Below are positions 25,642 through 38,037 of a stretch of 64,000 bases of DNA, piece after piece. The translations under genes were made by a program, and so were the position numbers. Position 1 is the first letter of the stretch. Each line of letters begins with the position of its first letter. The notes beneath the pieces were generated by a model that saw nothing but the letters and a program-made list of their open reading frames with translations, ran no database searches and was not told the DNA's origin. The DNA is from Ancylostoma caninum (Eukaryota; Nematoda; Chromadorea; Rhabditida; Ancylostomatidae): the NCBI GenBank assembly GCA_037903475.1, contig JBAJFG010000299.1, positions 372,001-436,000 of the forward strand. The letters run 5' to 3'.

Positions 25642-28400
25642 ACTGGCTAAAAAGAGGCTAAAAATGCTAGGGATTCGATAAAAAATAATGTTTGGACACG
25701 TTCTCAAAATACCTAACGCTGTGAAAAAACCCAAAATAAAGATAGGAACAAAGCGAAAAAGCTGTTGATTTAGACGTGCTTAGGATTTTCTGCGAAACTT
25801 GCAGTTTTATAGAGCTGATAAGATTACGTGCACTGATAAGTCCCTCAAAGAAGCTGTAAATTCGTCATCACAAGCGGCGCAAAATCACGCATGTGAGCGA
25901 ATCTTCCTTAATAAAGACGTCTAGCACAAACCTAGTTATGTTGCTCCGAAGAACGTCAACGATCAGTCAGTCGTCAAGTGCAAAATGAGCCAGTGAAGGC
26001 GTCCACTCAGTCTGCTTCCAACAAGTGTGACGAGTGCTCCCGCTACACTCTCTCAGATAAGGACTCGGTCTCGCCTCGACAACGTCTGACCAGATGCTGA
26101 GGCTGAAACGAATTGTAGCACTTGTTTGCCAACGATAGAGTTCATCAGCACCGAAGTGCAATCCCTCTTCCGCAAATAAGGGAAGCCATCGATTTCCCAA
26201 GAACAGAACGAGACGTACCACCCACTAACAACCACCACTGAGCGGTACAAGTTAGTAAATGAACAACACTCCTAACTAGTGATAAACACAAGCAGCCCTA
26301 GAAACAGCATTTCACCCAAAGCGACCATATATAGCGAAATTTATATTAGACGCGTGCGTCAATCGCGCACCAGACGCACGCACCAATTGCAGAGGAGTTT
26401 AAATAAGGATCAGCCAACGCGGCAGCACATCCGTCACGAGGCCGCATACGCGCGCGTCTCACTGCGTTTCAGCTGCGTCAGAGCTGCGATAGAGCCTATC
26501 CTTCATCACGACGCACTCGTAAATTCCTCTTATCTCTCACAATACCCGAACTCCTTTCAATTTGGGATTGATTTTGTTTTAAATGAATCGAAAACGATAA
26601 AAAGCACTTCGTAGAAGAACGGATGCATGACCAGATCAGCAACTGGTAACGATCATGAGAAAATACGTCACTCCCAACGGTGCAGGTTGTTATGCTGAGG
26701 TGAAAATGGATTCAGCATGTCTGCGAGCACGCAAGAATTCACATTCGCAGAAACCACGGCAATAATGGGCGGGCTCCCGCGGCTGAGCTGTAAACAAGTG
26801 ACGAACGAGCTCGAAACGGCTTGTCCTCAGCCATATCTGACTAAGGATTCGCCTTTTATTCCAGGTTCTAGGACTTGAGAGTTCGGTTCCAAACTTAATA
26901 AGCACTGCTAAGTGAGTAAATGAAGTCTTACCATTGTTGAATCAGCACAGATTTCAATTTCTTCCTGTAATAGCTTGCAATATTGAGAGCTAATGGTCGC
27001 CGAGATCGATGAAGCAGTTAACTTAGCTAAGATTGACGCTTCTTGGCAGACTTCTTTTTCACTTTTTTTTTTCAAGAGAGATTCGAAATTGAAGAAAAAT
27101 GCAACATCACGACTGGTTCCTTAGTTATAAGTTCGTCCTACAAGTTGTTGCAGCATTACGATGCGCGAGGAGCTATGAGCAATAACAGTTCAAGTGAAGG
27201 CTGCGGCAAGGTGAGGGGTACAAACCACAGTGAGGGTATAATCGTAACCGGTCAACTGCACAAAAACCCGGAAATGCACCGGTGTCTTGTCAGCTTGGTG
27301 ATCACGATTACGCACTTTCTTTAATGTTTACTGTTACTGACGCAATTATAACCATTGATCAAATACCATCAGGAGAATAGGGCATCATTTTGAACGAGGC
27401 TGACAGTAATGCTCCTAATCTTTGCTCTTCTTTTCACATCTAGTTCTTAACAAAGGTGTCAGAATGACATGTTTCATGTGATGTGATGCCTCTTGTTCAA
27501 TGAACAGAAAATTACGGTAGGAGCGAGGAATTCTCCACAAAGGTGATTTACAGCTTCACTTACAAATCTGTGCATCACAAAATTTACTAAAAATCAGTAC
27601 TACCTATAGGCGTGCATCGAACATAAAAAAATACTCAATGTAGGTGCTTTTGGAAAATCTTGAACGAAACTCTTAAACAACCTTCCTCCGACATTTCATC
27701 ATCCAAAACCCCACTTTAAAAGCAAGCAGCACTCAGCCGGGTGAATGAGTTGCTAGCCAGGGGGAGGGGCGTGGGAAAAAAGTGGCAACTTCGCCAGCCC
27801 ATGGACAAAGATGGAATAATAAAATTACTAAAAATATTGATTTTACGATCAAATAATTGACAATGAATACTCCAAAAATAAGAAAAATAATTAAAAAAAA
27901 CAAACCTAGACACTGTTTTTATCTATTTTTTCAAAATAATTTCGAAAATTCGGCGACCCATTCTCGGAGGACGCCTCCTTCCCGCCCGGCAGTGCATAGC
28001 AAAAGACAGAAGACATTGAGATGGCTTTAATTCAGATAAGTTCGCAAGCTTTCCGCATTGAAATGTTCCACACACAGCATCCACATAAGAGGAGAGGAAC
28101 TAGCAAAAAAAACACCAGAAACTAGTCAGGATTTCCGCCACCAGCAGTGGAAACGCCAAATCGTAGAAAAGTACTGTGCAACGCATGTAAATTTCGAAAT
28201 CGGAGATTAACCACATGGCCACGCTGCCTAGGTGATGGTAGCGAAGGAGTAACAAAGCTGTTGTGAGGAACTCATAGCAGACAAAGTGTGCCGAAGTTCG
28301 GAAGAAAAGACATGCTAGAAAAGACACATTCCTTTGTCCCTCAAATCCTGTTGGAAAAGCGCTTACTTCTATCAACCAATCAAATTCAGTTAGAAAGTGC
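25642..28400. other. spacer between TMEM86 paralogue C and the EXT2-like gene
   Basis: No gene was firmly recognised. It contains a GCGTGCGTC-family repeat at 26334-26510. A 104-codon minus-strand frame beginning at 28411 lies two bases behind an acceptor-like TTTCAG, but no family could be assigned. Confidence 0.45.
26334..26510. repeat. GCGTGCGTC-family repeat copy
   Basis: Starts GCGAAATTTATATTAGACGC and keeps the GCCAACGCGGCA and GCGCGCGTCTC blocks. The right end is lost. Confidence 0.55.
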
Positions 28401-28406
28401 TTTATT
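28401..28406 (-). terminator. poly(A) signal candidate of the EXT2-like gene
   Basis: AATAAA on the minus strand, 200 nt past the stop codon. Confidence 0.45.
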
Positions 28407-28605
28407 CTTTCCATAACTGAAATCTGCAAAATGCTGACTTGTGGTAGTTACCAGATTTTCCAGGAAAAGTTTCATAGAAGTCCTTTAAGATTAAGAGAGA
28501 GCGCGCATTTTTCAGTATCTCTCCTGATATAAGAGGGGAGCTGCGGTTTCCTCGTCAATTTCAACTGAAATAACCGCGAAACATGTAACAAAGCACACCA
28601 AAACT

Positions 28606-31600
28606 CTAGAAATGGAGCAGCGCAACTGAAATTCGAGTGCTCGACAGATAAGTCAGACTGGCAAAAAGATCAGAGTTCAAACAGTCGCCGCAGTCACATG
28701 CTGTACGTGGACACAGCGAGGGCAGTAAATACACCCGGTTTATTTGTAGCACCGACTCAGCACTGTTATAATCGCACTCAGTACAGCTAAGCAAATAGAA
28801 AGTACCTGTGTGAATAGCTGTAGCTAAGCTTTCTCACCTTTGCTTTGACTAACGTTAAAGATACCCACAGTAGACAAAATCAGTCCACTTCTAGGTTACT
28901 ACCCGTTAGAAAAGAGTCAGAAGCTTACCATCTAGCTGGTCCCTCGTGATCAAATAGAGGCTGCGACAAACACTGCTAAGAGCGGAGTCCCATGAAGCGT
29001 CAAGACTAGAACTTCCATGACCACCAGTGATGGCAGAGGTTAACAACATCTAAATCGACATTTTTCGTTAGTAAAGTCTACAATGCAACTGTATGCTTGT
29101 TTTGCTAATTTTTTTTTTGAGAAATCAAACAAAATTGACCTTGTGAATTACAATAGCTGACAGCTCCGATGACGGACAGGGAATAGTGATTGAGCGATCA
29201 GGCACGGTGCGCCAAATCTAATAAAAGTCACAAGATCTTTAACAAACAAATGAAATAAAAGGCCTATATAGCCAAAAAAAAGGAAAGAAAAACTACTTGG
29301 CCTCACATTCAACGCCTTTCGCACAACTTTTTCCTCCAAACTACATTGCCCTTGGGGCACTACTAACAGGACATCGAGCTTGTTACGCTTCACAAGCGAC
29401 AGCAAATCACGCCGCATCTTTGCCCCAGTCATGATTTCGACAGGAATAGCAGTTTCCCATATTTCACCTGAAATTAGCCAAATACTTTCCAGCAACTTGG
29501 AAGGATAACAAAGATTTGATTGACAGAAAGTTATACTGACGGGAAGGACTGCTGTCTTCGTCTCTCCAAATTACCGTCACAGAGGAAAGAAGTTCACCGG
29601 AAACTAGTTGTCTTATTAATTCGATAGTATATTTAGCATTCTGGGAATCAGAATGCGCAAGAAGTGTCAGCTGTGTTGCAGGTTCAAAGTGTGGCAAAGT
29701 GAATATCTGAAACATTGATATCAACTCATTGTTAAAATCTCATAAAACCTAGATTTGAAGATAGAAAAGGCTTTGTACTGTGTATGAGAGGGATCCACAC
29801 TATACATTAAAATGCTAGTCTTCCGGTAATCAACTTTGAAAATGGCAAAAGCCTTAAAGAGGTTCCCAATAGGCAATATGAACATATGAACCACTTGGAA
29901 CTTCGCACAAGACAAAAACTGCTTTTCAACAAGCCTTATTTTATAAGCACACGAAAAAAAGAAGTGCAGTGGGCGTCGATGGTGCTGACGAATTTGTGGA
30001 CTTGAGCGTGCACAGCAACGCGACCGCACTGCTTATGCAATCAAAAAAAAAATAGCTTTGACCAGTACATCCACCCACTAACGCAACGCAATCGATAGCT
30101 GTTCTAGCGTACTGCGGCACTACTATACACGCTGAAGTCCGCAGCTCCAACAACGCTCGCTGCCAGTAAAATGAGAACTATGACAAAACGGTAGGTTAAG
30201 ATGCCTAGAAACCTCCAATGTTCCTCTTCTGATAATTTATACATTTTGAACTAAGATGTGCATAATTAACTGTAAAAGTTATGGAAAACTTGTTGAAAAG
30301 CTAGGCGTTTCGAAACGTGTTTAAGCGAGGCATTCAGAGGAACACAAGAATTCTACAACATATGTTCGGTGCTAAATTGAACCAGTAAGTGAACCAAGCG
30401 TGGGGAAAATATAAACTCCACAATTTCATAAATGCTCAGTTCTAATTCTCCCGGAAAAAGCGTTCAAAGACTAGTCATTCCCAAAGTTTACACGACTGCT
30501 GACGATCTCAAGCACACAAGAATTTCAAAAACAAGTGAGGTTGGACACTACGCTTGATTCCATACTTGTTTCACTGCTTCACCACAATCATTACTTCACT
30601 GGTTGCATATGCTCACATTTTCACACAATAAAATGTAGTATCTCTTCAATTCAGCTAAATCAGGTGGTTTTACAGTTCAGTTTTTCACTGATATCAGTTC
30701 TTTCCATTCCCAAACCGTTGGAAAAAAGTAAAAGCGGATGAAACAAAGTACCAAATAAACAGGCACTTTAGCACTTCTTATGTTGCGAAGCACCATAGTC
30801 CAAAGTATCAGAGTACAAGCAATGACACGCTCGTACTCTTGCCTGAGCATAGCTCAATTTCAAAAGCAAGAACGAACGTTTCCATGAAAACTGATAATAA
30901 ATGTGTGCAGAGCTGACGAAACTGCTACAAGACGTACCTGTACAGGCTGTTTGTTCCACTGTTCATACGTGCGCGTCTTTAATGGCAACATGCGTGCTTC
31001 CAACACTTGCAGAGTCATGTTTACAATTCCTTCGAGAGTAGAAAAGCTTTCAAAAACTGTTCGCATCTGGGAGCGGATCGACTGTACTTTAGTCTCGTCC
31101 AAAGAGTTAACCACATCTAGCACCCGAGAAAGACTGGATGGGCGTAGTGAGATACTGAAAAAAAATTACGGACTGCTGTGAAAAATGCTGTTGAAAGATT
31201 TACAGAGACATTTTGAGGCCGTAAAATGACACTATCCAAATGGTTAACGCAACTTCTCTCCAGGAACAACTGAGTAAATTTTTCACAGCTAGGCAGAAAA
31301 CTTCACTCTCATTCTCGGTTCCCCAGAACGTTGCACAACAAATGAAAAAAGAATGCCTGGAGGAATAAACTAACTTACAGATTCCAGTCAATGTAATCCG
31401 AAAACGGAAGCATATGATTCGGGGCAGAGATCACTGGAATAACCGATAACTCCAGAGCTCTATACAAAGCTATCTTGAAAAGTGGCATTCGTTCGTCTAT
31501 CAGAACGAACTTCGATTCCTGCAATAAAAACCATTCCAACAGTTTGAAAACAAGTAAAACACGCGTTCCACGTACCTGAAGTGCGTTTTTCCAATCAACT

Positions 31601-33287
31601 CTGGTTCCATCCATATCGCACGTAAACCAAGGCTGATCAATACATTCTGTCACAACTGTTACATCCTAAAAAGGCATATGTTCAAATAGGCAGAACCAGG
31701 ACATCACATAAACATTCTAAAACGGCACTACACACTGCACACCCAAAATTACAGCCCCTGGCGAACCGAAATGAAGCAAGTATGGGCAATATTGCTGTCG
31801 TCTGCCCAACTAAAACAATTTTCTTAACTTTCTAAACTCATAAGACGACTGTTGTAAGTGATCTGTACAAAAGCAGGAAGCATACCTTCGAATCATCAAA
31901 CGTCTCTCGACATTCATCCCTGAACGATGTTGACGCATTCACCATTAATAAAAGCAAGTGGTTTCGCGTCACTGTCTTCTCGTTACGTGCAGCAACAGAA
32001 CCAGGAAGCGGAGGAAGGGATATGTCCAAACGATGGCGATACAGATGTCGAGGAGTTACGCTGCTAAACAAACAATCAATAACGATATGCTCTCTGGAAA
32101 CAATCAAAATAGTGTGCTAAAAGCAATAACTCGCAAAAAACACCTGGCCATAATCAGCCGGAAAGTATGCTTCCACTGCCCGATTAGGGTGAAGATGAGC
32201 ACATTGTAGAACCTAGAAAACGAGTGAAACTAGATGTTCTGGTTTCAATCAAGTCTTCCAAGAATGCAAATACAGTTACTAAACACATTTACTAACCTTT
32301 CACTTATCATGCTCGCTACAAAATGTGCTATTTCCACGCTAGGGAAACGATGGAGATTAAGGAAATCAACACCAGGAAAAATAATACAGGCTTGTTTTGG
32401 GTCCAATACAGAGTACGGTCTGAGCAATGAACGGACTAGGTAGAACTCCTTGGAGGGAGATGGCGTCACAACATTTCCATCCTAAAGCAGAAGAACCACT
32501 TTTAAGTAGGAGTTTGCTGAGATGAGAGAAATTGTGAAAAAAGTGGGCAGAAAAGTACATAGTTAGGCATTTTAACAGAAAGAAAAAACTAATGTGGTCG
32601 ATTCTAACCAATAGCTTTTGGAATGCGTCAGGTACTGCGCCAAAATTTAAACTGCTGACGCTTTCAAACGTGCATCTGTCCTATACAATGACTGCAGAGA
32701 CCGTCTACTGATATTGCTTTGTGGTTGCTTATGGCGGCTTTATTTTTCCAGTTGAATTTGCTACCTATCTGCCGATACAGAGGGGCTTGCTTGCGCTAGA
32801 AAGAAATTAGAACTGTTTCACGGCAAGAATGAATAAGATAAAGTATAGCCGGACAATTAAGAACTGAAGCCTCTGTGCACTTTGAGGCGCTCCACTTCAA
32901 CACTATAGAAAAGGATAACAAATACGACTTGGCACGCATTCAATTCCATAAAAAGAAATAAAAGGAGAAGATATGAACTTTACCTCGTCAACTATAGTTA
33001 ACAGCGGTTGTATATATACAGACAGGGACCCGTAGTCCAGCATACAACTTTGTGACCGCAGACAGGTTGATGGGGAGCAATTCGCATACCTAAAGGTACG
33101 AACTGCTCTAAACAGTGCGGAGCTCACAAAAGGAAAACCAGAATAAGCACCTGAAAGTGTCAAAACTAGCATTAGATTTTTTCAGAGTCCACCTGATATG
33201 CTCGCCAGCCTTCCTATGTTGTAAACGAGGACGGAAATACAAAAGTGCGATTGCGAGGAATGCAATACACCCATACAACCATCTCAT
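28606..33287 (-). CDS. exostosin-2-like protein with degenerate GT64 active site
   Basis: Golgi type II membrane protein of the exostosin family, which polymerises heparan sulfate. Thirteen exons in order: 33193-33287, 32984-33089, 32297-32481, 32144-32212, 31886-32063, 31576-31665, 31379-31518, 30938-31154, 29541-29706, 29307-29467, 29140-29217, 28929-29049, 28606-28805. They total 1806 nt and 601 residues, with every phase consistent. A signal anchor lies at about residues 5-17. The GT47-like half carries ACIIFPGVDFLNL, YRHRLDISLP and PFSDYIDWN; TRTYEQWNKQP precedes the GT64-like half from about 361. EXT2 is the nearest pattern (SYEEWN, VWREFPDR). Where EXT proteins have the metal-binding DDD, this one has VVPQGQCS (about 451-458). 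The usual PRGxR and CEDIAMNF motifs are also altered. It looks expressed and intact in frame but probably lacks GlcNAc-transferase activity. Confidence 0.75.
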
Positions 33288-33621
33288 ACCTGTGCGAATG
33301 TTGCAAGAAAATGAGCGGAAATATGTGCGGACATGGTAAACAAGAAAAAAAAACAGAAGATATATATCATGGATATAAACCAAGCAATTGATTCGTCATG
33401 AATTTTTAAGTGGAACTAATTTATTCTATACAACCTGATCTTTACAAAACTCTTGTTTCTATGGTCCATTAATTTAAAAAAAAATGTCAACCAATGTGGG
33501 ATCAATAAAAATAGGATCAAATCTCAAGGCAGTATCGTACAATCCGTCAATACTTTAAACGCCTACCTTGCTAGCAAAATACAGCTTAAAAAAACCTAAC
33601 AAAAACGCCACACTAATTGAG
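33288..33621 (-). promoter_or_regulatory. short intercistronic region, candidate operon junction
   Basis: Only 335 bp separate the MIC19 stop from the EXT2-like ATG. An AATAAA (minus strand, 33420-33425) is followed about 130 bp later by a CGCACAG acceptor two bases before the ATG at 33287. This is the spacing of a nematode operon, where the downstream message receives a second spliced leader. Confidence 0.5.
33420..33425 (-). terminator. poly(A) signal of the MIC19-like gene
   Basis: AATAAA on the minus strand about 200 nt past the stop and about 130 nt before the next gene's acceptor. Confidence 0.5.
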
Positions 33622-35241
33622 CTAATTTCCATTTAGAACCTCTTGACGGAAGTCAGCGACACATTTCTCGTACTGCTGTGTCAGATGACCACATTGTAGA
33701 ATACGACCGGGATTTGCTCGTAAGCAATTCATTATTTCCTGAAATTGAACAGATAAAAACATTTAAAAAATGGTATATAATACAATGGTATGCTCTTTGC
33801 CGATGGCCTCCAAAGTAGTTGGCTAACTTGGAGCTCACCTTCTCGTTATCCGCACAAACGTTCTCTCTATGATAAGCGAAGAACTTCTGCTGAACACGCT
33901 CTACAGTTTCGTCGAAAATGCGTTGTCTTTCTTCGATATCACTAGGTAATCCAGACACAGGAGAAGATTGAGCATGCACCTAAACCTGGATAAAATTTGG
34001 CAAGAACAGGATTAAAATAAAGTAAGTTTTTGACCTTTCGTTGTTGCAGCTCTGATAGCTTAACCATCTCCTCTCTCAAGCGCTGTTTCTCTGCTCTTTC
34101 GCGAGCCAGCTCATCTCTAAAGTGAAATTCTCCTTAAATTAAAAAGAAATTTCTGGAATACAAAGCTTTGAAATTTGCACAGCTTAACCCTCAATGTCTT
34201 AGGCATGTCAAATATGTATTATACTGAACAAAGAATTCAGAAAATATCCAGCAGGGAAGACGAAGCACATGTCACATTCTTCCGGAATCACTTACACATA
34301 GAAAAGAAGACCGAAACATTTGTTCTGCTTCTGCTTCCTGCTGCTATATTTGAAGTACAACATTTTGTCCGTTTCTTCTAAGATTTCGTATTTTCATTCT
34401 TCAGAAGGTTTCTGCACTTATTCGATCATTAGTTTTGCCTTATCAGTGGAACACGTTCACTGTGTGGATGAGTAAAAAAAGGGATGCACAGAAAACCGAT
34501 CCAGTATCACTGGGTCACGTACGGATGTGGCGTAGAATGAAATGTACTGCGATTTTCTGGAGTTCTAACTTTCGCGCCCAACGAAATAGCAGATCAGTTT
34601 TTAAACCAATTATTCAAATTACTGTCTTGAAGAATACGAAAACGGTAACTCTGGTAGCAGCAAATTAATGGTAATGAGGGGAACCGACAGGGTTGTTCGA
34701 GACCTATGGCAGATCAGAGATAAGAACAGTTAACCATTTTTACATCTTTGAAGACTATGGAGTCAGGACATCTGCTCAACTATAAACGTGTCCTCCTCAT
34801 AACCTAGATAGCTTGACAATACAAGAGATCATCAGAGAATTATGTCAGGTTCAAAGAAAAGGGTATCTGGAAATTACTATAACCACAGTTTTGGGTGACA
34901 AACCGTTTTGGACCCAAACAAATAATACTTACGATTCCCATTCTTATCGAAGAAAAACGGCTAAAGAATTACTCAGAAAAAAAGAGTGGAGAGTTAGTGG
35001 AATCGACAAACTCACCTCAGCCTCTCTGCGTCCCCACCCTCTCCTCTTGCTTGAGCGTTAACTCTCCTCACAACATCGGAAGATACTCCCACAGTTCTAG
35101 AAAATAACGGAGATGCTCAAGACTCGAAGAAGAGACGAAAGATCGGTGGGAAATTTGTAGAACTCACTTGTACTCCTCCGGAATTTCGCTCCTGTCAATC
35201 CGCACCACTTCAGGCTGCTCCTGGCTCTGAGCAGAACCCAT
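33622..35241 (-). CDS. chch-3: MICOS subunit MIC19/MIC25-like twin CX9C protein
   Basis: Mitochondrial inner-membrane-associated protein of the CHCHD3/CHCHD6 family, which helps build cristae junctions in the MICOS complex. Five exons in order: 35168-35241, 35016-35096, 34035-34116, 33839-33979, 33622-33738, total 495 nt and 164 residues. The N-terminus MGSAQSQ offers a myristoylation-type glycine, as in the vertebrate family. The middle is a charged helix ([16 protein letters not shown]). The C-terminal CHCH domain has exact CX9C pairs at about 121/131 and 142/152. A CAG acceptor lies directly before the ATG. The symbol is the C. elegans name of the likely orthologue and is inferred. Confidence 0.85.
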
Positions 35242-37949
35242 CTGCAGGATCGAACTGCTATAACATTAAACAATTCCACAACAATTAAAATCTATCGATC
35301 AAAGGGAAGGCGAACTTTCGCCAACACAACAACAAAAACAAAAATCGCGATGAGCACGGAAGTTCACGGAGTATTACAGAAAATGGCAAAAGGGAACCAC
35401 GCAAAACTGCAGAAAAGCGAGTTCACGAGGGAAGGCTTCTCGATTTCCCTTGTTCATATCTGACTTCTTGGTCGTTTCCAGTAAATTCGTTTGCATTGGC
35501 AAACAGAGCGCTTGCAGTAGTTTATCGAATGCAAAGTGATTTTGTTGAAAACAGCTTCGCTGTATTTTAGGCTGAAACGAAGCCTGAGGTTCGCAGAGTG
35601 GGTTGAGTTCTCGGTTTATTTATCGAATCCAAGGGTGAAAGTTCCATGTAGAAGACTCGGTAAGCCTTTATCTGATACTATTATCCGCAAGAATTTTACT
35701 AAGTCACTGGATATCGTGGTGGGTCTTTAAAGGAAGTTTAGGACAGAAGATCGGGGAAAAGAGAGAATTTGAGAGTAAACCTATTGGTGTCTATAGGCGT
35801 GGAAGGTATCCCTCGGTGAGAGTTTCAAACTTTCAGTATTCACTAACTGTACTGAAATACGCTGAGATGGTGAAGACAGACATTGGTAGAACACAGTGCT
35901 ACATATATAGAGGCGGGGCACCCCTGCGTGCGTCATCGGCCAAGAACACGTCCCCGGCCGGGTCTGGGTCCCCAAATTTTCTAAAAACACCTTGTAATTG
36001 GTTGAAAACCTTGAACTCGCTTATTTTTTTACTCTTTTTGACACTTTTAAATATTTCTATTTATTCCCTACTAATTATCTAGTATTATTTTTATGATTTG
36101 AAGGTCAGTCTTCAGTGTTATTTTTACTACATAAGGCTACAATTTTTAATGAGATTTTATTCCCGGATTCCCGCTTATCCGTGTCGCCAGAATTGCGGAG
36201 ACACCAATTCTTTTCCTATCGGTGGATAACCAACTTTTGCAGGCTTGAAAGAAAACGATTAAGCTGGATCTTCATCTCAGTGAAACCCTCCCTACCTGGA
36301 TAGGTCCGGAGTACAGTGCCCTCGATCCGGATCTTCCTCACGGCGCACCGCCTGCCTCACGCGTGGCGTCGTGCTGGCGGCGTTCCAGCACCCGACCAGC
36401 TGAGAATCAATCGATGATGGACGCCGGCGGCCGCATCGGGTGAGTGTTTTTCGTTTTCTTCATGGATTTCATTGTTTCTTTTTTGGTAAATTGATTGGAT
36501 TTGGTTTTACTTTCACATTTTCACATCCTTTACTTCATTTTTTTCACTTTTCGGTCGTTTTGTGGCCTTCTTTTAGAGGGTCTTTTCATTTTTGCTTTAT
36601 GAGAGGTTTTTTTTATTTCTCGCTTGCTGAAAAATGAAAAAAATGAAGTAAAGGATGTGAAAATATGAAAGTAAAACCAAATCCAATCAATTTATCAAAA
36701 AAGAAACAATGAAATCCATGAAGAAAACGAAAAACACTCACCCGATGCGGCCGCCGGCGTCCATCATCGATTGATTCTCAGCTGGTCGGGTGCTGGAACG
36801 CCGCCAGCACGACGCCACGCGTGAGGCAGGCGGTGCGCCGTGAGGAAGATCCGGATCGAGGGCACTGTAGACTTACTGTTGTGCTTTCCGCACAAATTTA
36901 TCCGTACATCTACTTTAGGCCTGATAAATGGAAGACTCTGGAAACCAACTTACCTTGTATGACCGCCAATTAGCCAACTTCTTAGTGGCTGTTGTAAAAA
37001 TTCTCTGGTCATTATTAGTTACCAAATGACCAGTAACAAGCTCCCGTCGTGAATTGAGCCTGCCAGCTTGTTGTACAGTTCCGGCAATCAAATAGTATCG
37101 CAAAGGAATAATTTTTGGCTTTACTATGGAAAGGAAAGGGAGTTTTCTACGAAAAAGAGAACGGGGGCACTGATCGACCGCGGCGCAACTTCGTGTACGA
37201 GTTGTCGATGCGCCGGGGTGCCTGTTTCCTTCAAAAATAGAGGGTTCAAAAAGGGGGGTTTCTGCACTTTTAAGCTGGAATGCCTACATCATTTTAATCA
37301 GCGTTGCCCGGTGCATCTTTTAATACCCAATACCCCAAATTGGTCCTGAGATTGGACACTGCCTTTAAAAGCAGCACCCACACTGAAAAAAGTACTCTCG
37401 CATTTGTGCTTATTTTAAAGGTGCCATCAATTGGAGTGTAAATTGCAGAAGGAATCACTCCGAATCGTGCAGTTACTCGAGTAAGAAAACTCGTACGCAT
37501 GTACAAATGCGCCCGCCATGCTCAACCCCGCCCCATTCTCTCTGATCGTGTTTCTCAGCTGATACAGGATCGATCGGGATTTTCCGATCCTTCCCGCACC
37601 CCGACAGCCTCACCCATCTCAGGCGATAAAACTCGTACACAAGGACAGGCGCTGACAATATACAACATAGTACTTCTCGCAAACGTAGCCTTTTTCGATG
37701 GTCTTTCCTCTACTACGGGCGCAAGAGTAGCCTCCAGAGTAGAATTCCATGAAAAAAATCGACGACGATTTTTTATCGCGAGTGTTATCTTTGAAGGATT
37801 ACACATATGTACGTGTATTTGTATCACGAAGTAGACCGCACACAAAATTTTTCAGCAACACTTGCTTAGAATGCTTGTGTTTCCTTGAATTGAAATTGTG
37901 GATGAAAAAAAAACTGTTGCTAGAAATTGACGATACAATAATAAGTACA
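35242..37949. other. spacer between chch-3 and lect-2
   Basis: Contains the large foldback at 36312-36869. Around 37160-37640 there are diverged inverted stretches but no resolvable element or gene. Confidence 0.5.
36312..36869. mobile_element. long foldback MITE, 558 bp
   Basis: The outer 235 bp of each side are near-perfect complements around a loop of about 90 bp. The ends read TACAGTGCCCTCGATCCGG and complement, consistent with CAGTGCCC termini between TA duplications. Transcription would give a long hairpin. The arms include a GGGTGAGT splice-donor-like site. No transposase is present. Confidence 0.85.
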
Positions 37950-37955
37950 TTTATT
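37950..37955 (-). terminator. poly(A) signal of lect-2
   Basis: AATAAA on the minus strand about 85 nt past the stop at 38038. Confidence 0.6.
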
Positions 37956-38037
37956 ACAAAATCAGAGGATCACGTTGTATTCTGAGCACTTGTGAGGAGT
38001 AATAAACATGAAAATTATAGTACTATACACAGAGCTT

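Noticed and set aside
28100..28411. Minus-strand 104-codon frame behind an acceptor-like site, first thought to resemble the ROGDI N-terminus
   Set aside because: The resemblance is limited to about 15 residues after an assumed 47 nt intron, and no downstream ROGDI exons were found.
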